Shown piece after piece: positions 1 to 7,450 of a DNA stretch of 64,000 nt; within the stretch, counting starts at the first letter, position 1; each line of letters starts with the position of its first letter. Below the pieces are notes generated by a model. That model did no database searches and was not told the origin of the DNA. It worked only from the letters and a program-made list of their open reading frames with translations. This stretch comes from Rhizobium jaguaris. Lineage in GTDB: Bacteria > Pseudomonadota > Alphaproteobacteria > Rhizobiales > Rhizobiaceae. The translations under genes were made by a program, and so were the position numbers. The DNA lies in NCBI RefSeq assembly GCF_003627755.1, contig NZ_CP032695.1, positions 62,001 through 126,000 of the forward strand, written 5' to 3'.

Positions 1-1086
1 CTTGAATTGACGCGGCTGACTGCGGAGATATTGATTGGCCGCGCGCACCTGGGCTCCCAGTTCGGCGGCCGCATGCCATGGCCAGCGCGGATCGTAGAGA
101 ATGGCGCGCGCGAGTGCGATCAAGTCGGCGTCGCCGGTCGAGACGATCGCCTCGGCCTGCGTTGGCTCGGTTATCAACCCGACGGCAACAACTGGCATGC
201 GAACGGCCGCTTTGACGGCGCGGGCAAGCGGCACCTGATAGCTCGGTCCGATCGGAATCTGCTGCGCTGGGTGGAGGCCGCCGCTGGAGACATGGATTGC
301 ATCGCAGCCGCGGGCATCGAGCACCTTCGCGAAAGCAACGATCTCATCGACGGTCAAGCCGCCCTCGACCCAATCCGTAGCCGACACCCGCATGGTGACC
401 GCTTTATCGGACGGGAAGGCGGCACGCACCGCATCGAACACCTCCAGCGGAAACCGCATCCGGTTCTCCAGCGAACCGCCATACTCGTCCTCACGCCGGT
501 TCGAGAGCGGCGACAGGAACTGGTGCAGGAGATAGCCGTGGGCTCCGTGAAGCTGGACGAAGTCGAGCCCAAGTCGGCCGGCGCGGACGGCCGAGGCCGC
601 GAAGGCGTCGCGAACCCGCCGCAACCCGTCGCGATCCAAGGCGGTCGGCGCAACCCTGCCCTCGGCAAACGGCACGGCGGAGGGCGCCTGCGTCTGCCAG
701 CCGTGTGGTTTGCCCGGAGCGATCTGCGCCCCTCCGAGCCAGGGTACTTCGGTCGACGCCTTGCGGCCGGCATGGTTCAACTGAATTCCGATCGGCATGT
801 CCGACCAGCGCCGGAGGCCCTCCAACGTCTTGCGCATGGCCGCTTCGGTTTCATCGTTCCATAGCCCGACATCCGCCCAACTGATGCGGCCTTCCGGAAG
901 AACCGCTGTTGCTTCGATGGTCAGCAATGCCGCTCCCGAAAGGGCAAGCTGGCCGAGATGGATCAAATGCCAATCGTTCATGCACCCGTCTTCCGCCGAA
1001 TATTGGCACATGGGAGCGATCACGATGCGGTTGGCCAAGTCGAGGTTGCGGACGCGGAGCGGAGTGAAAAGGGCGGGCTGGGCCAT
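1..1086 (-). CDS. NADH:flavin oxidoreductase, Old Yellow Enzyme family (YqjM-like), 3' end cut by window edge
   Basis: My translation from the ATG at 1086 runs open to base 1 (362 codons, no stop), so the gene leaves the window close to its expected C-terminus (family about 365 residues). It is a TIM-barrel FMN enzyme that reduces activated alkenes, enones or nitro compounds with NAD(P)H. Visible marks are APMCQYSA near residue 25, where Cys is the flavin-tuning cysteine of the YqjM/XenA class, and QLHGAHGYLLHQFLSP carrying the His-x-x-His substrate pair. This is followed by the typical N-R-R-x-D-x-Y-G-G motif. It lies 75 nt downstream of the luciferase-like monooxygenase on the same strand and probably shares its transcript. 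Substrate unknown. Family assignment is firm. Confidence 0.9.
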   Translation of the reverse strand, partial: MAQPALFTPLRVRNLDLANRIVIAPMCQYSAEDGCMNDWHLIHLGQLALSGAALLTIEATAVLPEGRISWADVGLWNDETEAAMRKTLEGLRRWSDMPIGIQLNHAGRKASTEVPWLGGAQIAPGKPHGWQTQAPSAVPFAEGRVAPTALDRDGLRRVRDAFAASAVRAGRLGLDFVQLHGAHGYLLHQFLSPLSNRREDEYGGSLENRMRFPLEVFDAVRAAFPSDKAVTMRVSATDWVEGGLTVDEIVAFAKVLDARGCDAIHVSSGGLHPAQQIPIGPSYQVPLARAVKAAVRMPVVAVGLITEPTQAEAIVSTGDADLIALARAILYDPRWPWHAAAELGAQVRAANQYLRSQPRQFK

Positions 1087-1161
1087 TAGGATTTCCTTTG
1101 TTTGGTGCGCGTGAGCGGGCGATTGCGGTGAATAACTCTTCGTAGCGTCCTGGCTGTGGTG

Positions 1162-2106
1162 CTAGCTAAACTGCGGGATGACGTCCGACACAAGTTCCTG
1201 CATTACCTCCTCTGCCGGCCGTTTGTCGCTTGTCAGGTTGAACATGATGTGTTGGGCGCCCATTTCGCGCAATGCCAGAAGTTCCTCGATCAGTCCGTCC
1301 CGGCCGGCCCGCAGACCGAGGTCGAGCTGCTGGGCTGGCGCACGGTTATTGTCTTCAAGCTGCAGACGAAGAGATGATGCAAACGCGGGCGATTTCGTCG
1401 GATCGACCTTCTGCACCGCCGCGCGCCAGATCGCATAGCGGTCACGCTGCCTTGCGAGAGGTCTGTAATAGGTTGCCCAGGCGCAGGCGTTGCGGGCGAT
1501 CCAGCCTATCGTCTGTCCAGCGGACCCGACCGCCAGCATGGGAATGCTTCCGTGCATTGGTCTCGGGCGAATTTCGGAGCCGGTGTTGGCCGTAGCACCT
1601 GAAGGGTCAGTGCGCCCGTCATTGTTCAACAACCCGGAGATCCGCTCCCAATTCTCCCGGAACCGCTCTGCAGCATCCGACAGCTCCTGTCCGAACGGGC
1701 GAAACTCCCCCGGTCGATCGCCTGAGCCCAGCCCAAGCAGAAAGCGGCCTTTCGACATATGATCGACGGACGCCGCTCCCTTGGCCGTGTGGATGAAATG
1801 CCGCAATGGGGAAACGATGGCGCCGGTAACAAGGGTGATCCTATCGGTGGCGGCGGACAGCGCGCCGAGGTGAACCCAGGGGTCCATATGTTCGACCGGG
1901 TCGGGATAGTCGGGGCTGTTCAAGGGCACGTCCCGGACCCAAACGGCACTGAATCCCAGCCGGTCGGCCAGCCGGGCGAAATCGAGTTGCGCACGCAGAT
2001 CCGGCCTGGTCTCGGCGGTCCGCGTCAGAGGAAGCACAAAACCGAACGAAAGCTTGCCCGGCTTGAAGACCGCCTCAAATGCCGGATGCTGCCTTGGGTT
2101 CTCCAT
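1162..2106 (-). CDS. LLM-class (luciferase-like) flavin-dependent oxidoreductase
   Basis: A 314-residue cytoplasmic protein of the bacterial-luciferase superfamily, which uses FMN or F420 for monooxygenation. It has the N-terminal LSFGFVLPL strand, ARLADRLGFSAVWVRD, then TDRITLVTGAIVSPLRHF, and the SKGRFLLGLGSGDRP segment typical of the flavin site. The start at 2106 has GGAGAG six bases upstream. In a rhizobial setting these enzymes usually act on small sulfonates, amines or xenobiotics, with FMNH2 from a partner reductase; no reductase is adjacent except the Old Yellow Enzyme downstream. Family clear, substrate unknown. Confidence 0.88.
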   Translation of the reverse strand: MENPRQHPAFEAVFKPGKLSFGFVLPLTRTAETRPDLRAQLDFARLADRLGFSAVWVRDVPLNSPDYPDPVEHMDPWVHLGALSAATDRITLVTGAIVSPLRHFIHTAKGAASVDHMSKGRFLLGLGSGDRPGEFRPFGQELSDAAERFRENWERISGLLNNDGRTDPSGATANTGSEIRPRPMHGSIPMLAVGSAGQTIGWIARNACAWATYYRPLARQRDRYAIWRAAVQKVDPTKSPAFASSLRLQLEDNNRAPAQQLDLGLRAGRDGLIEELLALREMGAQHIMFNLTSDKRPAEEVMQELVSDVIPQFS

Positions 2107-2302
2107 TCACACTCTCCTTCGTCGGCGCTGCAGCACCGACGACCTATAGGACATAATTGTTATCTGGGAGCGAAACGAGGCATCCTTGCTTCGCCGCACC
2201 GGACCAAGCGTTCATCTTCCGCGCGGAGCGGTTCCGATCCGCGCAGGATATCAGGCGACCAAATCAACTGAACGGACCGGCGTTTCATTTTCGTCGGATA
2301 TC

Positions 2303-3259
2303 TTATGACCGGGCAACCGGCAGCAATGTCCGCTTCTCGATCCGACCCGCAACCGAGAAAACGAGTAGATCGGTGTTCTGACCGATCCTGTCGCCGCTCA
2401 TCAATCTGACGATATCGTCGACGCCGCCGACCGGCGTGCCGTCGATCGCCAGGATGTAGTCGCCGTCTCGCAAGCCGGCACGCGCGGCCGGACCGTCGGG
2501 TTCCACCCGCCTCACGCGCACTGAAGTTGCCTGGCCGGTGCCGGCTTCAAGCGCGATCCTTCGCGGCAGCTCGATTGTATCGCCGGCGATCCCGATGAAG
2601 GCGCGCCTGACCTGGCCGTAGCGGAGTATCTCCGAGACCACGAAGTTTGCCGTATTGGAAGCGACCGCGAATGCGATGCTTTGGGCGCCCTGGATGACCG
2701 CCGTATTGACCCCGATGACCTCGCCGCCGGAAGACACCAGCGGTCCTCCGGAGTTGCCGGGATTGAGCGCTGCATCCGTTTGAATGACGTCGTCCATCAG
2801 GCGGCCGCTCGCAGACCGCATCGAGCGGCCGAGCGCCGAAACGATACCGGCGGTCACCGTCCATTCGAAGCCGAGCGGATTTCCGATGGCGATCGCGATA
2901 TGGCCCCTGCGCAAACGCTTGGAGTCCCCGAGCCGAGCCCAGGCTCCGACGCCGGAGTTCGCACGGATGAGAGCGATGTCGGTATCGATGTCGCGTCCAA
3001 GGACGCGTCCCTCCGTGACCGAGCCGTCCGGCGTGGTGATGCGGACGATCTTGGCGTCGTCGACAACATGATTGTTGGTGACAATCAGCCCGTCCGGCGA
3101 GACGGCAAAGCCGGAACCATGCCCGCCCCTGCCGCCAACCCGCTCGATCCGGCTGACTGCCGGTCCGACCGTGTCCACCGCACTTGCTATGGATTGAGAA
3201 TATGCATCTATCAGTGCCCCGTCGTCCGCAGGCACTATGTCCTTATCTATGTAGCCCAT
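2303..3259 (-). CDS. HtrA/DegP-like trypsin-type serine protease with one PDZ domain, no signal peptide
   Basis: 318 residues. The protease domain (about 30-200) carries the full triad: His64 in TNNHVV, Asp94 in DIDTDIAL and Ser170 in NPGNSGGPL. One PDZ domain follows (about 215-310; RAGLRDGDYILAIDGTPVGG). Classical DegP/DegQ proteins are periplasmic and begin with a signal peptide. Here the N-terminus (MGYIDKDIVPADDG) is hydrophilic and no membrane segment is visible, so the product should be cytoplasmic unless the start is misplaced. The start is supported by GAGGA eight bases upstream. Single gene; 196 nt separate it from the next gene on its strand. Confidence 0.88.
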   Translation of the reverse strand: MGYIDKDIVPADDGALIDAYSQSIASAVDTVGPAVSRIERVGGRGGHGSGFAVSPDGLIVTNNHVVDDAKIVRITTPDGSVTEGRVLGRDIDTDIALIRANSGVGAWARLGDSKRLRRGHIAIAIGNPLGFEWTVTAGIVSALGRSMRSASGRLMDDVIQTDAALNPGNSGGPLVSSGGEVIGVNTAVIQGAQSIAFAVASNTANFVVSEILRYGQVRRAFIGIAGDTIELPRRIALEAGTGQATSVRVRRVEPDGPAARAGLRDGDYILAIDGTPVGGVDDIVRLMSGDRIGQNTDLLVFSVAGRIEKRTLLPVARS

Positions 3260-3430
3260 CGTTTGATCCTCAAACAGCGGCGCCCATCGTCGCTGCCGCC
3301 AGCGGACCGATCACACGGATGCCTGGTTCGCCATGGCGCTCTCGTTAAGGATTAAATGGATGGGCGTCGGCTTGCGTTCAAGTCGCGATGCCGGTCTCGA
3401 TCGCGCCATTCGTTGTGGGCCATTTAATTA

Positions 3431-3445
3431 TTGTCATAATCATTA
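3431..3445 (+). promoter_or_regulatory. Motif TTGTCATAATCATTA upstream of ohrR, shared with the two-component operon at 9510
   Basis: The 272-nt gap 3260-3531 between the protease and ohrR starts contains this AT-rich 15-mer about 87 nt before ohrR. A 14/15 match lies in front of the response-regulator gene (9638-9652, minus strand). A weaker relative (ACATAATTATTTA) lies nearer ohrR, around 3503. It could be an operator or part of a promoter; the common occurrence is seen, the function is inferred. Confidence 0.3.
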
Positions 3446-3531
3446 GGATAGCAGTTGTTTCGGCCGGCTGAGGCGCTTACACCGGTGATAATCCTTCGCA
3501 ACATAATTATTTAGCCGCTCCCGGAGACCCG

Positions 3532-4002
3532 ATGGCCAAGAAAACCTCTGCCCGCACCAAGACCGGGAAACTGGCGGACTTTATGTGCTTTGCGATCTAT
3601 TCGGCCAATCTTGCCTATTCGCGGGTCTACAAACCGGTTCTGGAGGAGCTTGGCCTGACCTATCCGCAATACATAACGATCATCTCCCTGTGGGAAGAGG
3701 ATCGGCAGACGGTCAAAGGGCTGAGCGAGAGGCTGTTTTTGGAGCCGAGCACCATGACGCCGATGCTGAAGCGGTTGGAGGTCATGGGCTATCTCCGGCG
3801 TACCCGGGATACGGACGACGAACGCAACGTTCGGATTTCACTGACCGATGCAGGCCGCCGTGTTCGAGAGAAAGGCTTAGGCTTCGCCGAGGTGACGGCG
3901 AAAGCCTCCGGTCTAACGGCAGAAGAATTCCTGCTCCTGCAGAAGGCCGTCACAGGACTTCGCGACCATCTTGTGACGGCCAGCAGGGGAAAATCCGGTT
4001 AG
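3532..4002 (+). CDS. ohrR: MarR-family organic-hydroperoxide sensor OhrR
   Basis: 156-residue winged-helix repressor. Cys19 (FMCFAIYSANLAYSR) is in the position of the redox-sensing cysteine of OhrR, which oxidised lipid hydroperoxides convert to a sulfenic acid and so release DNA. The helix-turn-helix and wing are LSERLFLEPSTMTPMLKRLE and RRTRDTDDERNVRISLT. It is preceded by GGAG. It converges on ohr and the coding regions overlap by four bases at the stops (TAG and TAA). In most genomes the pair is divergent or tandem, so this layout is uncommon. It should repress ohr, probably at the palindrome upstream of ohr (about 4564-4581), and may also control itself. Confidence 0.92.
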   Translation: MAKKTSARTKTGKLADFMCFAIYSANLAYSRVYKPVLEELGLTYPQYITIISLWEEDRQTVKGLSERLFLEPSTMTPMLKRLEVMGYLRRTRDTDDERNVRISLTDAGRRVREKGLGFAEVTAKASGLTAEEFLLLQKAVTGLRDHLVTASRGKSG

Positions 4003-4415
4003 ACCAGGTTGATCACGACATCGATATTGCCGCGGGTGGCCTTGGAATAGGGGCACGTCTGGTGCGCGGCGTCCACGAGCGCCTGAGCCACATCGTGCTC
4101 CAGGCCCGGCAGGCTGACGTTGAGACGGGCCTGCAGGAAATATGCGCCGTCGATGAGGCACAGATCCACTTCGGCGTCGATGGCCGCGTCAGCCGGGACG
4201 GCGACCTTCATCTTGCGGGCAGCAAGTCCGATCGCGCCTTCGAAACATGCCGACCAGCCGGCAGCGAAGAGTTGCTCCGGATTGGTGCCGGCGCCGGAGG
4301 TGCCGGGGGAGGAAAGCTTGACGTCCAGGCGTCCATCCGAGCTGCGCGACGCGCCGTCGCGGCCGCCGGTGGTGTGGGTCTTGCCGGTGTAGAGTACCTT
4401 ATCGGTCTGGGTCAT
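3999..4415 (-). CDS. ohr: Organic hydroperoxide resistance protein Ohr (OsmC family)
   Basis: 138 residues, the usual Ohr length. It is a thiol peroxidase that reduces organic and fatty-acid hydroperoxides in the cytoplasm with lipoyl-protein reductants. The two catalytic cysteines are Cys57 (GWSACFEGAI) and Cys121 (TCPYSKATRGN). The N-terminal signature is KVLYTGKTHTTGGRDG. Start 4415 has AAGGAAC upstream. The 3' end overlaps the convergent ohrR by four bases. The upstream region resembles those of dipZ-msrA and the hydrolase gene, which suggests added control beyond OhrR. Confidence 0.95.
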   Translation of the reverse strand: MTQTDKVLYTGKTHTTGGRDGASRSSDGRLDVKLSSPGTSGAGTNPEQLFAAGWSACFEGAIGLAARKMKVAVPADAAIDAEVDLCLIDGAYFLQARLNVSLPGLEHDVAQALVDAAHQTCPYSKATRGNIDVVINLV

Positions 4416-4502
4416 AATCTCTGTTCCTTTGAAGCGGTTGATGGCGCCCCCTTGGGACGCAATGACTGCTCACCAGCCATTGTCCGCATAAAGCGGCAGC
4501 GA

Positions 4503-4583
4503 CGTATCCCGCATGTGTCCGGATTAAGCAGAAGTGTAACGGAGTGTGGGAGGGTGGCGGCTCTTGTACATTGTCGTACAAAG
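4503..4583 (-). promoter_or_regulatory. ohr upstream control region with elements shared by dipZ and hydrolase promoters
   Basis: Reading toward ohr there is TTGTAC-N6-GTACAA (about 4564-4581), a palindrome fit for OhrR. Next come GTTACACTT (about 4531-4540) and GGACACATGCGGGATACG (4503-4520). The last two elements recur in the same order in front of dipZ, and the last recurs before the hydrolase. The element shared by all three is close to sGACACAw-N3-GGATACr on the coding strand. It could be a binding site of the OmpR-type regulator encoded at 8770-9510 or an alternative promoter. Confidence 0.45.
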
Positions 4584-4650
4584 CAGGGTCGCGAACATCT
4601 GAGATACGTCGGGGCTTTCACTCGAAAGGGCAGCCGAGTGATACGAGTTC

Positions 4651-4682
4651 GAAAAACTCCTCCGGCTTGATGTCAGAGGAGC
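4651..4682 (-). terminator. Rho-independent terminator after msrA
   Basis: On the minus strand CTCCTC (4681-4676) pairs with GAGGAG (4662-4657) and is followed at once by a run of five T (4656-4652). It lies about 70 nt beyond the msrA stop and before the ohr promoter, separating the dipZ-msrA transcript from ohr. Confidence 0.6.
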
Positions 4683-4753
4683 TTTATTTCGGCAGATAAT
4701 AGAATTCGCGAAGCTCAGTCGTGGCCCCACAAGGCAAGGCTTCGGCGCTTCCG

Positions 4754-5506
4754 TCAGCCCTGTTGGTCCGAGATCAGAACCGGCTTTTCCCTGAAGGACT
4801 GGGGAAAGAGCTTCCTCAGATTGTCGACTTTGGGCTGCTCGTTGATTGCGATATAGAGCTGGCTCGGATTGTTGGCCATATAGTCCTGATGATAGGCCTC
4901 GGCCTTGTAGAAGGGTTTACCGGGCTCGATGGTCGTTGCGATCTTCGCCTTGAAGACATGGGCCGTTTCCAATTGGGCGATATAATCCGATGCGACTTTC
5001 TGCTGCTCTGCGTCGACCGGAAAGATCGCGGAGCGATATTGCGTGCCGCTGTCCGGGCCTTGCCGGTTGACCTGCGTGGGATCGTGGGCGACCGAGAAAT
5101 AGATCTGCAGCAGCTTGCTGTAGCTGATTGTCTTCGGATCGAAGACGATTTGGATGGCTTCGGCGTGGCCGGTGGTTCCGCTTTCCGTCAGCTCGTAGTT
5201 CGCGGTCTCTGCGCTGCCGCCGGCATAACCTGACGTTGCGGCAATGACGCCCTCGACATGCTGGAACACGCCTTGCATACCCCAGAAACAGCCGCCGGCG
5301 AACACGGCGGTCTGCGGGCCGGTGGCGTTTGCCGCATCATGAATCGCAGGCGGCACCAATCGCGGCTCCTCGGCGGCTGACGAATTGCCGAGAAGCGGCG
5401 CTCCGAAAAAGCCAAGCAAGCCGCCGGCAACGAGAACGGGACGTAGGGTCCCGAAACGGGTGATAAACCTAGAATGCGTTCTGGACTGCATCGTTCTGCG
5501 CCTCAT
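4754..5506 (-). CDS. msrA: Exported peptide-methionine (S)-S-oxide reductase MsrA
   Basis: 250 residues. A basic N-terminus and a hydrophobic stretch ending near ANSSAA (about 1-45) form a signal peptide or anchor, so the enzyme should act in the periplasm. The catalytic motif GGCFWG has Cys73. Substrate-pocket sequences GYAGG and DPKTISY plus the HAEAIQIVFD segment follow. It repairs methionine-S-sulfoxide in proteins. Its ATG overlaps the dipZ stop (ATGA), so the two are translationally coupled; DipZ is the obvious electron donor across the membrane. No msrB is nearby. Cytoplasmic MsrA has no leader, so this is a dedicated envelope form. Confidence 0.93.
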   Translation of the reverse strand: MRRRTMQSRTHSRFITRFGTLRPVLVAGGLLGFFGAPLLGNSSAAEEPRLVPPAIHDAANATGPQTAVFAGGCFWGMQGVFQHVEGVIAATSGYAGGSAETANYELTESGTTGHAEAIQIVFDPKTISYSKLLQIYFSVAHDPTQVNRQGPDSGTQYRSAIFPVDAEQQKVASDYIAQLETAHVFKAKIATTIEPGKPFYKAEAYHQDYMANNPSQLYIAINEQPKVDNLRKLFPQSFREKPVLISDQQG

Positions 5507-7272
5507 CCAAAGGTGAATACGTAGGCTTGGACGCCGGAATCAAGGAAGCGAACCGTGAAGGTCCGTTCCCCGACATCGCCGGCCTGGCGCACGAGCTGAT
5601 AGAGGCGTGTTTCGGTGATCGTGCCGTTACCCTCGGCGTCAGTGTCGGCGCCATGGCTTGCGCCGGGCGCCTTGCCATCGACCGTGACCTGAAACCGCAC
5701 CGGCTTGCCGTCGGCGCCGGGGCCGAGAACGAGGTGCAGGTCACGCGCACTGAAGCGATAGGTGATGCCACCGCCGGCCTTGTTGAGCGTCGCCTGCTCG
5801 GGACCGATGGTCCAGTTGCCGGAGAGGCCCCATTCGTTGAGACCGGGTTCGCCGGTGGTGTAGTCCTGGGCGGCATTCCCGTTCAGACCTTCCGGCGATA
5901 CGAAGTTCGAGGCTTCCTTGTAGCCGATATAGGTCTCACCGGATCTGATATTGCCGAGATCGGGTGCTGCTTCCGCGCCTCGCGCATTCGGCGTGACCAT
6001 GCTGTTTTCGGGCATCTGGCTGCCGGCGTCTGCCAGTAGCTCCTGGATGACCTTTTCGGAGGTGTCGTATTCCCCCTCCCCGAAAACGTGATGTCGGATC
6101 TGCCCCTTGGCATCGACGAAATAGAGAGCCGGCCAGTAGCTGTTCTGGAATGCCTGCCAGATCCTGTAATTGTTGTCGATGGCGACGGGATAGCCGATTT
6201 CGAAGTCCTTAAGGGCTCCCTTGACGTTGTCGATATTCTTCTCGAAAGCGAATTCCGGCGCGTGCACACCGATCACGACCAGCCCCTGGTCGCGGTATTT
6301 TTCCGCCCAGGCTTTGATATAGGGGATCGTGCGGATGCAGTTAATGCAGGAATAGGTCCAGAAGTCCACCAGCACGACCTTGCCGCTCAGTTGCTCGGCG
6401 GTCAGCGGCGGCGAGTTCAGCCACTCGACGGCGCCATCCAGAGAAGGAAGCCGGCCTTCGACGGGAAGCCTGCTCCTGAAGCGAGGTTTTGTGGCGGCCA
6501 TCATCGGTGTGTTGCTGGCCACCATAGTTGCCGCCTGGTCCCGGCGATCGGCGTTGAAATTATCGAGAACGGCCTGCTCGAATGTCGAGGTGCTGGCATA
6601 GGACAGGCGCGCCAGAAACCCTGTGTCGAGGCCAAGTGCAATCGCCGCGACACTGGCGAGGACCGCCGCGCCGAGCGCTTGGCGCACTCTTTCGCCGGAG
6701 CCAAGAGAGCTTTTCATGGCCGCGAAGACCCGGCTGCCGGCCAGAATAGCGACGGCGAGCGATGTCGCCGCACCTGCCGCATAGGCCAGGAGCAGCAAGG
6801 TCGTATGGGCATTCGCCCCCTGAAGGGCGGCACCCGTCAGGATGAGGCCGAGGATTGGACCGGCACAGGGTGCCCATAGCAGCCCGGTTGCGATGCCGAG
6901 AACCAGAGAACTTGCAACCGTGGAGCGGGAACGTTGGCCAGCCGAATTCATGAGCCTGTTTCCCAAGGCCACGATTGGCCGGGCGAGCACTGTGGCTATC
7001 TGCGGCGAGACAAGGGTCACACCGAAGACAGCAAGCAATGCGATGGCGGCATAGCGGCCATATTGATTGGCGTGAACGGCCCAGCCGCCGCCGACTGCCG
7101 CAAGCGTCGCAACAGCGGCAAAGGTCATCGCCATGCCGGCAAGCATCGGCAAGCCACTTCTAACGAAAGGCTGCCCGGTACGGGTGAAGACAAAGGGAAG
7201 AATGGGGAGAATGCACGGACTGAGGATCGTCAGCACGCCTCCGAGATAGGCAATGACAAGAAGTGTCATCAT
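5503..7272 (-). CDS. DipZ-like cytochrome c biogenesis (CcdA-type) membrane protein fused to a TlpA-like thioredoxin domain
   Basis: 589 residues in three parts. A CcdA/DsbD-beta-type transporter of six or so membrane helices (1-235) has its thiol pair at Cys20 (LSPCILP) and Cys136 (WAPCAGP). A periplasmic thioredoxin-like domain (about 270-420) has the CINC motif (Cys309, Cys312) in FWTYSCINCIRTIPY. A C-terminal DipZ beta-sandwich domain (about 440-589) follows. Electrons should pass from cytoplasmic thioredoxin through the membrane pair to the outer CxxC and then to a client. With msrA coupled behind it, the likely client is the exported MsrA. ATG 7272 follows AAAGGACACG. Confidence 0.9.
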   Translation of the reverse strand: MMTLLVIAYLGGVLTILSPCILPILPFVFTRTGQPFVRSGLPMLAGMAMTFAAVATLAAVGGGWAVHANQYGRYAAIALLAVFGVTLVSPQIATVLARPIVALGNRLMNSAGQRSRSTVASSLVLGIATGLLWAPCAGPILGLILTGAALQGANAHTTLLLLAYAAGAATSLAVAILAGSRVFAAMKSSLGSGERVRQALGAAVLASVAAIALGLDTGFLARLSYASTSTFEQAVLDNFNADRRDQAATMVASNTPMMAATKPRFRSRLPVEGRLPSLDGAVEWLNSPPLTAEQLSGKVVLVDFWTYSCINCIRTIPYIKAWAEKYRDQGLVVIGVHAPEFAFEKNIDNVKGALKDFEIGYPVAIDNNYRIWQAFQNSYWPALYFVDAKGQIRHHVFGEGEYDTSEKVIQELLADAGSQMPENSMVTPNARGAEAAPDLGNIRSGETYIGYKEASNFVSPEGLNGNAAQDYTTGEPGLNEWGLSGNWTIGPEQATLNKAGGGITYRFSARDLHLVLGPGADGKPVRFQVTVDGKAPGASHGADTDAEGNGTITETRLYQLVRQAGDVGERTFTVRFLDSGVQAYVFTFG

Positions 7273-7350
7273 CGTGTCCTTTCAAGGATTGATCGGGCGC
7301 CAGGGCGCAATGGCTGATGAGCGGCCATTGACCGCATAAGGGGGAGCTGA

Positions 7351-7432
7351 CGTATCCCCCATGTGTCCCGATCGGGCGAAAGTGTAACGAAGTGTTCGAA
7401 GAGAGTGGGCCGCTACGTTGGGATACAAACGT
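7351..7432 (-). promoter_or_regulatory. dipZ-msrA upstream control region
   Basis: Reading toward dipZ: CGTTTGTATCCCAACG (7432-7417), CGTTACACTTTC (about 7388-7377) and GGACACATGGGGGATACG (7368-7351), 79 nt before the ATG. The stretch from about 7300 to 7395 aligns well with 4460-4547 in front of ohr, with many identical bases including the CCGCATAA and GCGCAATG blocks. It is therefore a duplicated promoter region rather than a chance motif. The likely controller is the adjacent two-component system. Confidence 0.45.
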
Positions 7433-7450
7433 AGCGCGGCCTTGCACCCG

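Noticed and set aside
7..864. Long plus-strand open frame at the left edge
   Set aside because: It is the opposite-strand shadow of the Old Yellow Enzyme gene, whose translation carries clear family motifs.
3585..4670. 361-codon plus-strand frame across ohrR and ohr
   Set aside because: Arg/Gly-rich composition and no domain; it overlaps two well-supported genes.
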